Positions 8,076 to 16,469 of a stretch of 45,597 nt of DNA are shown one piece after another (the stretch's first letter is position 1; every line of letters begins with the position of its first letter). The stretch spans positions 1 through 45,597 of the forward strand of contig NZ_NRRU01000039.1 in the NCBI RefSeq assembly GCF_016583785.1, written 5' to 3'. A model generated the notes under the pieces. The model saw only the letters and a program-made list of their open reading frames with translations, was not told the origin of the DNA and did no database searches. The position numbers were made by a program, and so were the translations under genes. The stretch comes from Rubrivivax gelatinosus. GTDB lineage: Bacteria; Pseudomonadota; Gammaproteobacteria; Burkholderiales; Burkholderiaceae_C.

Positions 8076-9649
8076 CGCGCCAGCGCCAGCAGCGCGTCCA
8101 GGTCCAGGTCGTCGGCGACGTGATCGGCGAGCGCGTCCAGCGTCGCCTCGACCTGGGCCTCGTAGTCCAGCGCCGAACGCTGGGCGCCGATGCGCTCGAG
8201 GAAGTGGCGGCGGAAGCTGTCGGCAGCGAACAGTCCGTGCACGTAGCTGCCCATCACGCGGCCGTCGGCCGAGACCGCGCCTTCGGGTGCCTCGCGGCCG
8301 CCCTCGTCCAGCCGCAGCCAGGGGCGCGCCAGCCCGGCGCCTTCGGTGCGGCCCATGTGCATCTCGTAGCCGCGCACGCGGCAGCCGCTGGCCTGGTCCA
8401 GGCGGTCGACCTCGACCAGGCGCTTGTCGCGCGTGATCACGGTCTCGATGTCCAGCAGCCCCAGGCCCGGCGTCGAGCCGGGCGCGCCTTCGATGCCGTC
8501 GGGGTCGCGCACGACGCGGCCCAGCATCTGGAAGCCCGCGCACAGGCCGACGACCCGCCCGCCGCGGCGCACGTGCGCCAGGATGTCGGTGGCCCAGCCT
8601 TCGCGGTGCAGGGTCTCGAGGTCGGCGCGTGTGGTCTTGCTGCCCGGCAGCAGCACCAGGTCGGTGTCGGCCGGCAGTGCCTGCCCCGGGTGCAGCCAGT
8701 GCAGCGCGACGCCGGCTTCGGCCGCCAGCGGGTCCAGGTCGTCGAAGTTGGCGGTGCGGCCAAGCTGCGGCACGACGATCTTCACGCCCTGGCCGTCGCC
8801 GGGCAGCGCCCGTTCCAGCGCCAGCGCGTCTTCGGCCGGCAGGCGCACCGCGCCGTCGAACCAGTTGACGACACCCAAGAGCGGCCAGCCGGTGAGCTCG
8901 CTCATCACGCGGCAGCCGGGTTCGTAGAGCGAGAACTGGCCGCGGAACTTGTTGACGACGTAGCCGACGACGCGCGCCCGTTCGGCCGGCGTGTGCAGCA
9001 CGTGGCTGCCGACGACGGCGGCGATGGCGCCGCCGCGGTCGTTGTCCGTGACCAGCACCACCGGCAGGTCGGCGTCCTCGGCCAGGCGCATGTTGGTGAT
9101 GTCGCAGTGGCGCAGGTAGACCTCGGTGCCGCTGCCGGCGCCTTCGACGATCACGAGGTCGGCTTCGGCGGCGACGCGGCGGTAGCTGTCCAGCAGCGCC
9201 GGCATCAAGAGCGGCTTCAGGTTGTGATAGTGGCGCGCCGGCCAGTTGCCGAGCGCACGCCCGCGCAGCACCACCTGCGAGCCGACGCCGCTCTGGGGCT
9301 TGAGCAGCACCGGGTTGTGGTGGATCGACGGCGCGACGCCGCAGGCGCGCGCCTGCAGCGCCTGGGCGCGGCCGATCTCGCCGCGTGGGCGGCTGCCGTC
9401 GGCGTTGGGCGGCAGGTCGGAGTCGGCCGTCACCGCGGCGTTGTTGCTCATGTTCTGCGCCTTGAACGGGCGCACGACCAGGCCGCGGCGCGTGTAGGCG
9501 CGGCACAGCGCGGCCACGAGCAGGCTTTTGCCGACGTCGGACGAGGTGCCCTGCAGCATCAGTGCACGCGCCCGGCGCGGCACGGACGGGTCGAGCAGCG
9601 GAACCTGGAGATCGGGGACGGGGGGCGGTAGGTCGGGTACGGCGGACAC
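8072..9649 (-). CDS. cobQ: Cobyric acid synthase paralogue, upstream copy
   Basis: About 525 residues, the second CobQ/CbiP-type amidotransferase, lying directly upstream of the first on the same strand. It has QGTSSDVGKS, PFKAQNMSNNAAV, GLCAGFQMLG (glutaminase cysteine) and SYVHGLF (catalytic histidine), so both catalytic halves look intact. Compared with its neighbour it keeps the DNDRGG form of the internal motif but has NKFRGQ in place of NKFRGD, the reverse of the other copy. Its N-terminus carries a proline-rich extension of roughly 30 residues before the ATPase domain. The GTG at 9649 is preferred; a GTG at 9706 in the same frame is possible. A GATAAT-like hexamer near 9690-9695 on this strand may be the operon promoter. 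Confidence 0.9.
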   Translation of the reverse strand: MSAVPDLPPPVPDLQVPLLDPSVPRRARALMLQGTSSDVGKSLLVAALCRAYTRRGLVVRPFKAQNMSNNAAVTADSDLPPNADGSRPRGEIGRAQALQARACGVAPSIHHNPVLLKPQSGVGSQVVLRGRALGNWPARHYHNLKPLLMPALLDSYRRVAAEADLVIVEGAGSGTEVYLRHCDITNMRLAEDADLPVVLVTDNDRGGAIAAVVGSHVLHTPAERARVVGYVVNKFRGQFSLYEPGCRVMSELTGWPLLGVVNWFDGAVRLPAEDALALERALPGDGQGVKIVVPQLGRTANFDDLDPLAAEAGVALHWLHPGQALPADTDLVLLPGSKTTRADLETLHREGWATDILAHVRRGGRVVGLCAGFQMLGRVVRDPDGIEGAPGSTPGLGLLDIETVITRDKRLVEVDRLDQASGCRVRGYEMHMGRTEGAGLARPWLRLDEGGREAPEGAVSADGRVMGSYVHGLFAADSFRRHFLERIGAQRSALDYEAQVEATLDALADHVADDLDLDALLALAR

Positions 9650-9789
9650 GGGCGGCAGCGGTCGGCGCGTGCCGGGGCGGCACGCGCGGCGGATTATCCG
9701 CGGCACTCGGGGCCTGGCCGGCCCTGTCCGCGCGACCTGCTAGATTCGCTGGTTTCCCTGCCGCCCGGGCCGCGCCCGATTGCCGCCAC

Positions 9790-10806
9790 ATGTTCAAGAA
9801 CGCTCTCGTCTACCGCATCGAACACTGGGACGCGCCCGATCTGGCCACGATCGAGGAACGTCTGGACGGCGCCCGTTTCGTCGCCTGCGGCGCCAGCGAG
9901 CCCGAATCCTCGGGTTTCGTCGAGCCCCGCGGCGAGAACCACGGCGCGCTTGCCGAGAGCGTCGGCGGCCAGATCATCCTGAAGCTGCGTGCCGAGACCA
10001 AGGCCGTGCCCGGTGGCGTCGTCAAGGACGAACTCGAACGCCGGCTCGACGCCATCGAGCAGGAGACCGGCCGCCGCCCCAAGGGCAAACGCGCCAAGGA
10101 ACTGAAGGACGAGATCGTGCGCGAGCTGCTGCCGCGTGCCTTCCCCAAACGTTCGGCGACCATGGTCTGGATCGCACCGCAGGCCGGGCTGGTCGTCATC
10201 GGCGTCACCGGCGCGAAGAAGGCCGACGCCATCGTCACCCGCCTGGTCGAGCTGCTGGGCGGCAGTTTCCGCCTCGGCCTGGCGCAGACGCAGCTGGCGC
10301 CGGCCACCGCGATGGCCGCGTGGCTGGGCGACAAGGAGGCACCGGGCGGCTTCACGATCGACCGCGACTGCGAGCTGAAGCAGCCCGACAGCGAGAAGGC
10401 CGCGGTGCGCTACGCGCGCCACACGCTCGAACTCGACGAGATCGGCGAACACATCCGCCAGGGCAAGCTGCCGACGCAGCTGGCGCTGACCTGGAACGCC
10501 CGTGTGTCCTTCGTGCTGTCGGAATCGATGGCGCTGAAGAAGATCAAGCTGCTCGACGGCGTGCTCGAACAGGTCGAGGCCCAGGCGCAGCGCGAAGGCC
10601 GCGACTTCGACGCCGACGTCGCCATCGTCACCGGCGAGCTCTCGAAGCTGATCGCCGACCTGGTCGAGGCGCTGGGCGGCTGGGCCGAGCGCCAGGAGGG
10701 CGTGCCGGCCGCGGCGCCTGCTGCGGCCCCTGCCGCCGCTGCGGCACCGGCGGCCACGGCCGCTACGGCGGCCGGCGTCGCACCCTGGGACGAACTGCCG
10801 GCATGA
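9790..10806 (+). CDS. rdgC: Recombination-associated protein RdgC
   Basis: A 338-residue DNA-binding protein that forms a ring on double-stranded DNA and modulates RecA-dependent recombination. Full-length match to the family: MFKNALVYR start, the basic stretch KGKRAKELKDEIVRELLPRAF near 97-118, a conserved MVWIAPQAGLVVIG strand, and the C-terminal TWNARVSFVLSESMALKKIK segment. The last 40 residues are a low-complexity alanine/proline tail that exceeds the usual family end. The ATG at 9790 is the first in-frame start matching the family. It is divergent from the cobQ pair, and followed 92 bases later by the rhomboid gene. Confidence 0.96.
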   Translation: MFKNALVYRIEHWDAPDLATIEERLDGARFVACGASEPESSGFVEPRGENHGALAESVGGQIILKLRAETKAVPGGVVKDELERRLDAIEQETGRRPKGKRAKELKDEIVRELLPRAFPKRSATMVWIAPQAGLVVIGVTGAKKADAIVTRLVELLGGSFRLGLAQTQLAPATAMAAWLGDKEAPGGFTIDRDCELKQPDSEKAAVRYARHTLELDEIGEHIRQGKLPTQLALTWNARVSFVLSESMALKKIKLLDGVLEQVEAQAQREGRDFDADVAIVTGELSKLIADLVEALGGWAERQEGVPAAAPAAAPAAAAAPAATAATAAGVAPWDELPA

Positions 10807-10898
10807 GCGCTCAGGACTTGTCCGGGGCTCATTCCCGCCTGGCGGGACCGGCCGGCAGGCCGAAGGGTGCTCGTATGATCGCGGCCCGCTGACACTCC

Positions 10899-11501
10899 AT
10901 GTTCGGTGCCCCGGTTTCGACCCTGCTGCTGCTGGTGATCGTCGGCGCCAGCGCGATCGCGCTGACCCGCCGCCACGACTGGCTCGAACGCGGCCTGTTC
11001 CGGCCGTTCTGGCTCGTGCGCCGCGGCGAATGGACGAGCGTCGTCAGCTCGGCCTTCCTGCACGCCGACTTCCCGCACCTGCTGTTCAACGCCTTCACCT
11101 TCTGGGCGTTCGCGTTCATGCTCGAACGCCGCATCGGCAGCGGCGCCTTCGCCGCGCTCTATGCCTTCGGCATCGTCGCCAGCTCGGTCGGCACCTGGCT
11201 GCAGCACCGGCGCGAGCCGGGTTACGCCACGCTCGGCGCCTCGGGTGCGGTGCTGGCGGTGCTGTTCGCGTCCATCGTGTACTTCCCGACCGGCTCGCTC
11301 TACGTGTTCCCGCTGCCGGTGCCGCTGCCCGCGCCGCTGTTCGCGCTGGGTTATCTGGCGTACACGATCTGGGCCTCGCGCCAGGATTTCGGCCGCGTCA
11401 ACCACGACGCGCACCTCGGTGGTGCGGTCGCGGGTGTCGCCTTCGTCGTCTTCAGCGACCCGGCGCAGGTCGCGGCCGCGTTCGCGGCCTGGCTGGGCTG
11501 A
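10899..11501 (+). CDS. Rhomboid-family intramembrane serine protease
   Basis: A 200-residue polytopic membrane protein of about six helices. The rhomboid catalytic dyad is visible: serine S115 in GASGAV and histidine H172 in DAHLGG, which is the normal family form. The loop motif between the first helices reads WTSVVSSAFLHADFPHLLFN, including the HxxxxHxxxN pattern (H55, H60, N64). It would cleave transmembrane segments of unknown substrates. The ATG at 10899 is preceded by a TATGAT hexamer about 20 bases upstream (near 10874), a plausible -10 element. Confidence 0.92.
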   Translation: MFGAPVSTLLLLVIVGASAIALTRRHDWLERGLFRPFWLVRRGEWTSVVSSAFLHADFPHLLFNAFTFWAFAFMLERRIGSGAFAALYAFGIVASSVGTWLQHRREPGYATLGASGAVLAVLFASIVYFPTGSLYVFPLPVPLPAPLFALGYLAYTIWASRQDFGRVNHDAHLGGAVAGVAFVVFSDPAQVAAAFAAWLG

Positions 11502-11684
11502 TCAGCGCTCGTACAGCCCGAGCGCGATCGCCTGCGACGGTACGTCGCGACCACGCAGCTCGATCTCGTGCAGCCTGCGCTCGAGATCGCCGTCGTCTTC
11601 GGACTCGGCGAGGTATTGCTCGTCACGTTCTTGCTGCGACTCCAGGTCGGGGAGCAGCACTTTCAGGATCTCGACAACGCTCAT
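11502..11684 (-). CDS. DUF3563 family small protein
   Basis: A 60-residue soluble protein abutting the rhomboid stop on the opposite strand. The sequence YLAESEDDGDLERRLHEI (residues about 24-41) matches the YLAxSxDxxDLERR core of DUF3563, a short family common in Burkholderiales. It is strongly charged and probably helical. No function is known to me. The 293 bases upstream, up to the HD-GYP gene at 11978, hold no gene that I can support; the open frames there lack family features. Confidence 0.75.
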   Translation of the reverse strand: MSVVEILKVLLPDLESQQERDEQYLAESEDDGDLERRLHEIELRGRDVPSQAIALGLYER

Positions 11685-11977
11685 GGCACGACGGGCCCGC
11701 TTTTGACCGGCCCTCTCCTGTGGTTCGTGCCAGTGTCAGCCGCCGGGGATGCCAACGGGGTGCGCCAGATCAGAAGGGCGCACGGAAACGGGGCGAGTTG
11801 CGGTGGTTATGCTCACTTCCGGTGCGTTGAGCGGGCGGGCGGTGCCGCGGCTCATCGTGCAGGCGTCACACGCCGCATCTGCCTGGCGTTCAAGTATTCG
11901 CCGGGGCGGCCGAAATGGTGACGATAGCGACCGGAATGCCCGTCACAGTCCGGTCTCGAACACCAGTACCCACAACG

Positions 11978-13258
11978 ATGTCGCAAACGATAGGCGTCCA
12001 GGACCTGCAGGTCGGCATGTACATCCACCTGGATCTGGGGTGGATGTCGCATCCGTTCCCGCTGTCGAGCTTCCGGATCCATTCGTCCGAACAGATCTCG
12101 ACGATCCGCTCGCTCGGGCTGCAGCGCCTGCGCTGGTCGCCCGAACGCAGCGCGCTCGAGCCGCCGCCAGCGCGCAGTGCCCGCGCCCGCGACGAAGCCC
12201 GGGCGGCTTCGTTCGAAACCGCCGAGCAGCGTGCGGCGCGCCGGCGGCGTGAACTGCTGGCGGCTCAGCGTGCCGCCACCCAGCTCTGCGAACGCCAGTA
12301 CGTCGAGGCCGGCCGGATCTGGCGCGACGCCATCGACGTCGTGCCGCAGCGTCCCGAGGAAGCGCGCACGACGACCGAGTCGCTGACCAGCGCGCTGCTG
12401 GACAAGATGCTGGTCGACGGCGAGATGTGCATCCGGCTGCTCAGCAGCGGTGCCGGCGACCGCGCCACCGCGCACGCGCTCAACGTCGCCGTGATCTCGC
12501 TGCTGCTCGGCCGCGGCTTCGGCCTGGCGCGCGACGAGATGCTGGACCTGGGCGTGGGCTCGCTGCTGCACGACATCGGCAAGCTCGACATCCCCGACCG
12601 CCTGCACCACCTGGAAGACGGCTTCACCAGCGCTGAACTCAATGCCTACCGCGACCACGTCGCACGTGGCGTGGCGACGGGCCGGCGCATGATGCTGGCG
12701 CCGGCGGCGATGCTGGTGCTGGCCCAGCACCACGAACTGGCCGACGGCACGGGCTTCCCGATGCGGCTGACGGGGGAGCGCATCGCCACCGGCGCGCGCA
12801 TCGTCGCGCTCGTCAACCGCTACGACAACCTGTGCAACCCGGCGCTGCTGGCGCGCGCGATGACGCCGCACGAGGCGCTGTCCATCCTCTTTGCCCAGTC
12901 GCGCAGCAAGTACGACACCACCGTGCTCAACGCCTTCATCAAGATGATGGGCGTGTACCCGGCGGGTTCGGTCGTGCAGCTCTCCGACGAGCGCTACGCG
13001 ATGGTCGTCAGCGTCAACTCGTCGCGCCCGCTGCGCCCGCGGCTGCTGGTGCACGACCCGCGTGTGGCGCGCGACGACGCGCTCTACCTGGACCTGGAGA
13101 AAGAGCCCGAGGTCGGCATCCGCCGCAGCCTGAGCCCGTCGCGGCTGCCGCGCGAGGCGCTCGAGTACCTCGCGCCGCGCCAGCGCCTGACCTACTTCTT
13201 CGAGCCGGCACCCACGCATGCCGAGCTGGAGTCGCTGGACGCGGAGGTCGGCGCGTGA
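11978..13258 (+). CDS. HD-GYP domain cyclic-di-GMP phosphodiesterase with N-terminal DUF3391
   Basis: A 426-residue protein. Residues about 5-60 are a DUF3391-type domain (VGMYIHLDLGWMSHPF), followed by a charged coiled-coil-like linker and an HD-GYP domain from about 140 to 320. Metal-ligand motifs are present: H166, HDIGK at 198-202, H227, and HHE at 251-253. The signature reads DGTGFP rather than DGxGYP, so the GYP tyrosine is phenylalanine. It would hydrolyse cyclic di-GMP to pGpG or GMP. The ATG at 11978 is preferred over a GTG at 11915. Its stop overlaps the GTG start of the following GGDEF-EAL gene (GTGA), so the two are made together. Confidence 0.93.
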   Translation: MSQTIGVQDLQVGMYIHLDLGWMSHPFPLSSFRIHSSEQISTIRSLGLQRLRWSPERSALEPPPARSARARDEARAASFETAEQRAARRRRELLAAQRAATQLCERQYVEAGRIWRDAIDVVPQRPEEARTTTESLTSALLDKMLVDGEMCIRLLSSGAGDRATAHALNVAVISLLLGRGFGLARDEMLDLGVGSLLHDIGKLDIPDRLHHLEDGFTSAELNAYRDHVARGVATGRRMMLAPAAMLVLAQHHELADGTGFPMRLTGERIATGARIVALVNRYDNLCNPALLARAMTPHEALSILFAQSRSKYDTTVLNAFIKMMGVYPAGSVVQLSDERYAMVVSVNSSRPLRPRLLVHDPRVARDDALYLDLEKEPEVGIRRSLSPSRLPREALEYLAPRQRLTYFFEPAPTHAELESLDAEVGA

Positions 13259-15351
13259 ACGCCGTCGCCGCCTGGCGGCCGCTGCTCGACAGCCTGCCGC
13301 TGGCCGCCTGGATCGTCGAGCTGGCGGGGCAGACCGTCGTCGCCGCCAATCCCGAGGCCGCGCGCCTGCTGGACCTGCCGGTGGCGACGCTGCAAGGCCA
13401 GCGCACCACGCACTGGCTGGCGACGCCCGAGGACCAGGCCTACTGGAACGAGATCGCCACCGGGCGCTACGCTCCGCTGCGTTCGGACAGCCTGGTCTGC
13501 AGCGCCGGCGGCGGCACGATCCAGGTCGAGCGCCACGTGCAGCCGCTGCCCGCGGGCGCCGGCGGCGTGCCGACGCACGCGCTCGTGACCCTGCGCGACC
13601 GGCGTGCCGAGCAGCGGGCCGAGGACGAACGCGAGGCCGTGGTCGCGGAGTTGCAGGCGACGCTCGAGTCGACCGGCGACGGCATTCTCGTCACCGACCT
13701 GGACGGCCGCGTGCGTGCCTTCAACCGCCGCTTCGCGCAGATCTGGGGCCTGCCCGAGGACCTGCTCGAAACGCGCGACAGCGCCGCGCTGCACGACTGG
13801 ATGCGCCGCCGCACGCTGGACGGCGAGGCCTACGAGCGCCGCCTGACCGCGCTGCGTTCGGCGCCGCTGCTGTCCTCGACCGAGCGGCTCGAGCTCGCCG
13901 ATGGCCAGATCGTGCAGCGCGTGACGCGCCCGCTGTGGGGCCGCAGCGGGCCGCAGGGGCGCGTCTACTCGTTCAGCGACCTGACCGAACTCGTCAAGGT
14001 GCGGGCGCTGTCGCAGGCGCTGTCCTCGCACGACGCGCTGACGCGCCTGCCCAACCGCGGCCTGTTGGCCGAGAAGGTGGCCGAGGCCGGCCAGCGCTGG
14101 CGCCGCGACCAGCAGCAGTTCGCCCTGCTGGTCGTCGACCTGGACCACTTCCGTCGCGTCAACGACAGCTTCGGCCAGCAGGTCGCCAACCGCGTGCTGT
14201 GCGAGGTCGGCGAGCGCATCGGTGCGGCGCTGCGTTCGCAGGACGTGCTGGCGCGCATCGGCGGCGACCTGTTCGCCGCGCTGCTGCAGGACGCCGACCG
14301 CGTCAGCGCCGAGAAGGCGGTGATGCGCGTGCTGAGCGTCGTCAACACCCAGCCCTTCGACGCCGACGGCACGCCGTTCTCGCTCAGCTGCAGCGTCGGC
14401 ATCGCGCTCTGTCCGCAGGACGGCCAGGCACTGGACGACCTGGTGCGCCAGGCCGAGGCCGCGGTGCGCACCGCCAAGGCGGCCGGCCGCGCGAGCTTCC
14501 GCTTCGCCGAGCCGGTGCCCGGCGGCGAGGCGCATTCGCACGTGCGCATGGTGCACGCGATGCGCGAGGCGCTGAAGGACGGGCGCTTCCGGCTGCATTA
14601 CCAGCCGCAGATCCGCTTCCGCGACGGCGCCGTCGCCGGCGCCGAGGCGCTGCTGCGCTGGCGCGACCCGCAGCTCGGCGAGATCGCACCGGCGGCCTTC
14701 ATCCCGGTGGCCGAGGACAGCGGCTTCATCGTCACGCTGGGCAACTGGGTGCTGTCGCAGGCGGTGCGCCAGGCGGCGCTGTGGCACGAGGCCGGGCGTT
14801 CGCTGACGGTGGCGATCAACGTCTCGGCGCTGCAGTTCCGCCAGCCCGACTTCGTCGCCCAGGTGGCCGACGTGCTCGCCGTCAGCGGCCTGCCGGCGCA
14901 CCTGCTGGAGCTGGAGCTGACAGAGTCCATCCTCGTCGACAAGGCCGACGAGGCGCTGGAGCGGCTGCACGCGCTGCAGCGCCTGGGCGTGCAGCTGGCG
15001 CTCGACGACTTCGGCACCGGCTACTCCTGCCTGGGTTCGCTCAAGCGCGTGCCGATCGGGCGCCTGAAGATCGACCGCAGCTTCGTCTCGGGCCTGCCCG
15101 ACGACGACACCGACGTCGGCCTGGTGCGCGCCATCATCCAGCTCGCGCAGGCACTGGGCAAACGTGTCACCGCCGAAGGCGTCGAGACCGAGGCCCAGCG
15201 CCGCTTCCTCGCCGACCTGGGCTGCGACGCTTTCCAGGGCTACCTGTACGCGCCGGCGATGGACGCCGCCGCCTTCGAGCGCCACCTGCCGCCGCCCCGG
15301 CCCCGGCCGATGCCGACGGCCGGCGGCCGCCACATCCGGCTGGTGCGCTGA
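13255..15351 (+). CDS. PAS-PAS-GGDEF-EAL protein with degenerate GGDEF site
   Basis: A 698-residue soluble protein: PAS-like regions about 8-115 and 128-245, a GGDEF domain about 255-415, and an EAL domain about 430-680. The cyclase signature is GGDLF (336-340), so the key glutamate is lost and cyclase activity is unlikely; it may bind GTP as a regulatory site. The EAL domain has EALLR at 464-468 and, further on, NVSALQF, ELTES, DDFGTGYS, LKIDRSF, AEGVE and FQGYLY, all expected in an active phosphodiesterase. The GTG start overlaps the HD-GYP stop. The pair would lower cyclic di-GMP by two chemistries, presumably in response to a PAS-sensed signal. Confidence 0.93.
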   Translation: MNAVAAWRPLLDSLPLAAWIVELAGQTVVAANPEAARLLDLPVATLQGQRTTHWLATPEDQAYWNEIATGRYAPLRSDSLVCSAGGGTIQVERHVQPLPAGAGGVPTHALVTLRDRRAEQRAEDEREAVVAELQATLESTGDGILVTDLDGRVRAFNRRFAQIWGLPEDLLETRDSAALHDWMRRRTLDGEAYERRLTALRSAPLLSSTERLELADGQIVQRVTRPLWGRSGPQGRVYSFSDLTELVKVRALSQALSSHDALTRLPNRGLLAEKVAEAGQRWRRDQQQFALLVVDLDHFRRVNDSFGQQVANRVLCEVGERIGAALRSQDVLARIGGDLFAALLQDADRVSAEKAVMRVLSVVNTQPFDADGTPFSLSCSVGIALCPQDGQALDDLVRQAEAAVRTAKAAGRASFRFAEPVPGGEAHSHVRMVHAMREALKDGRFRLHYQPQIRFRDGAVAGAEALLRWRDPQLGEIAPAAFIPVAEDSGFIVTLGNWVLSQAVRQAALWHEAGRSLTVAINVSALQFRQPDFVAQVADVLAVSGLPAHLLELELTESILVDKADEALERLHALQRLGVQLALDDFGTGYSCLGSLKRVPIGRLKIDRSFVSGLPDDDTDVGLVRAIIQLAQALGKRVTAEGVETEAQRRFLADLGCDAFQGYLYAPAMDAAAFERHLPPPRPRPMPTAGGRHIRLVR

Positions 15352-15453
15352 GCGCCGCCGACGGCCTCACGGCCGGGCGGGCGACTGGGCAACTGGGCGC
15401 GAGGGCGCTGCGCGGAGCACAATCGGCGCATCCGTCCAATCGCCAGCAGCCGC

Positions 15454-15750
15454 ATGATCTACAAGTTCAGAAGCAAGGCGACCGGCGACCTGATCATGCT
15501 CGGGCCGCACGGCGACCAGATCCTGCGCCTGCTCGGGCGCGATCCCGCGCCTCAGGGCATCATCGAGCCCGGCGCGATGGCAGCGGCGATCGCGGCGCTC
15601 GAAGCGGCTTCGGCGGCTGACGACGAAGGCGGCGACGCAGACGACGCGCCCGGCTCGAGCGCAGTCTCGCTGCGCCGCCGCGCCTGGCCGATGATCCAGA
15701 TGCTGCGGCGCGCCCAGGCCGAGGGCGAGAGCATCGTCTGGGGTGTCTAG
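15454..15750 (+). CDS. DUF1840 family protein
   Basis: A 98-residue soluble protein that fits DUF1840: MIYKFRSKATGDLIML at the N-terminus, GPHGDQILRLLGRDPAPQGII, and a C-terminal RRRAWPMIQMLRRA helix near the end. The centre is an acidic, alanine-rich linker. The function is not known. A CACAAT hexamer at about 15418-15423 upstream is a plausible -10 element. It lies between the cyclic-di-GMP module and the YbhB-like gene. Confidence 0.85.
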   Translation: MIYKFRSKATGDLIMLGPHGDQILRLLGRDPAPQGIIEPGAMAAAIAALEAASAADDEGGDADDAPGSSAVSLRRRAWPMIQMLRRAQAEGESIVWGV

Positions 15751-15811
15751 GACGGCGGGCCGCTCACCAGGCATGCCCGCGGCAGCGCAAGAAAAGCAAG
15801 AGGGAATGGCG

Positions 15812-16441
15812 ATGAAACTCTGGAGCGACAGCTGGACCAACGGCGACCGCATCCCGGCCTGCTACGCCGCCGGCCGGCTCGACGAGTCCGGCCAGGTCGG
15901 CTTCGGCGAGAACCTGAACCCGCATCTCGCCTGGAGCGATGTGCCGGCGACGGCGCGTTCGCTGGTGCTGATCTGCCACGACTTCGACGTGCCCAGCCGC
16001 CCCGACGACGTCAACCAGCCCGACCGCGAGGTGCCGGCCGAACTGCCGCGCACCGACTTCTTCCACTGGCTGCTGGTCGACCTGCCGCCGCGGCCCGCGG
16101 TGATCGCCGAAGGCGAGTACAGCCGCGGCTTCAGCGCCCGCGGCAAACCCGGCCCGGGCCTGCCCAACGGTGCGCGCCAGGGGCTCAACGACTACACCGG
16201 CTGGTTCGCCAACGACCCTCAGTTCGCCGGCCGCTACTACGGCTACGACGGCCCGTTCCCGCCGTTCAACGACTCGCTGGTGCACCACTACGTGTTCACG
16301 CTCTACGCCGTCGTGCTCGAGCGCCTGCCGCTCGAGGGCGATTTCGGCGGCCAGCAGGTGCGCGAGGCGCTGGCCGGCCACGTGTGCGCCGAGGCCACCT
16401 TCTCCGGCACCTACACGCTGAACCGGCGGCTGGCGCGGTGA
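15812..16441 (+). CDS. YbhB/YbcL (PEBP-like) family protein
   Basis: A 209-residue cytoplasmic protein of the phosphatidylethanolamine-binding-protein fold, bacterial YbhB/YbcL group. Visible family features are NLNPHLAWSDVP (about 30-41), the ligand-pocket motif CHDFDVPS, FFHWLLVDLP, and YGYDGPFPPFNDSLVHHYVFTLYAV. It has an insertion after DVPS (the DDVNQPDREVPAELPRTD region) seen in longer members. The biological ligand is unknown. The ATG at 15812 is preferred over 15806 because the AGAGGG element at 15799-15804 gives it better spacing. Confidence 0.87.
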   Translation: MKLWSDSWTNGDRIPACYAAGRLDESGQVGFGENLNPHLAWSDVPATARSLVLICHDFDVPSRPDDVNQPDREVPAELPRTDFFHWLLVDLPPRPAVIAEGEYSRGFSARGKPGPGLPNGARQGLNDYTGWFANDPQFAGRYYGYDGPFPPFNDSLVHHYVFTLYAVVLERLPLEGDFGGQQVREALAGHVCAEATFSGTYTLNRRLAR

Positions 16442-16469
16442 CGGGCGGCGCACGGCGGCGCCGCGCGCG

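Noticed and set aside
9700..9789. Possible cobalamin riboswitch upstream of the cobQ pair
   Set aside because: The space upstream of cobQ is short and bounded by rdgC; no B12-box-like sequence was found there or in the 6047-6153 gap.
10690..10800. Alanine/proline-rich tail of RdgC as a separate repeat element
   Set aside because: It is an ordinary low-complexity coding tail in frame with rdgC; no mobile or regulatory character.
11568..11921. A 117-codon open frame antisense to and upstream of the DUF3563 gene
   Set aside because: No ribosome site or family features, and it starts inside the DUF3563 gene on the other strand.
13192..15333. Very long antisense open frame (about 713 codons) opposite the GGDEF-EAL gene
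   Set aside because: It is an Arg/His/Gln/Val-rich shadow produced by high GC; no family features, and the sense strand encodes a complete multidomain protein. The same applies to other long antisense frames (for example 1843-3723 and 27276-29100).
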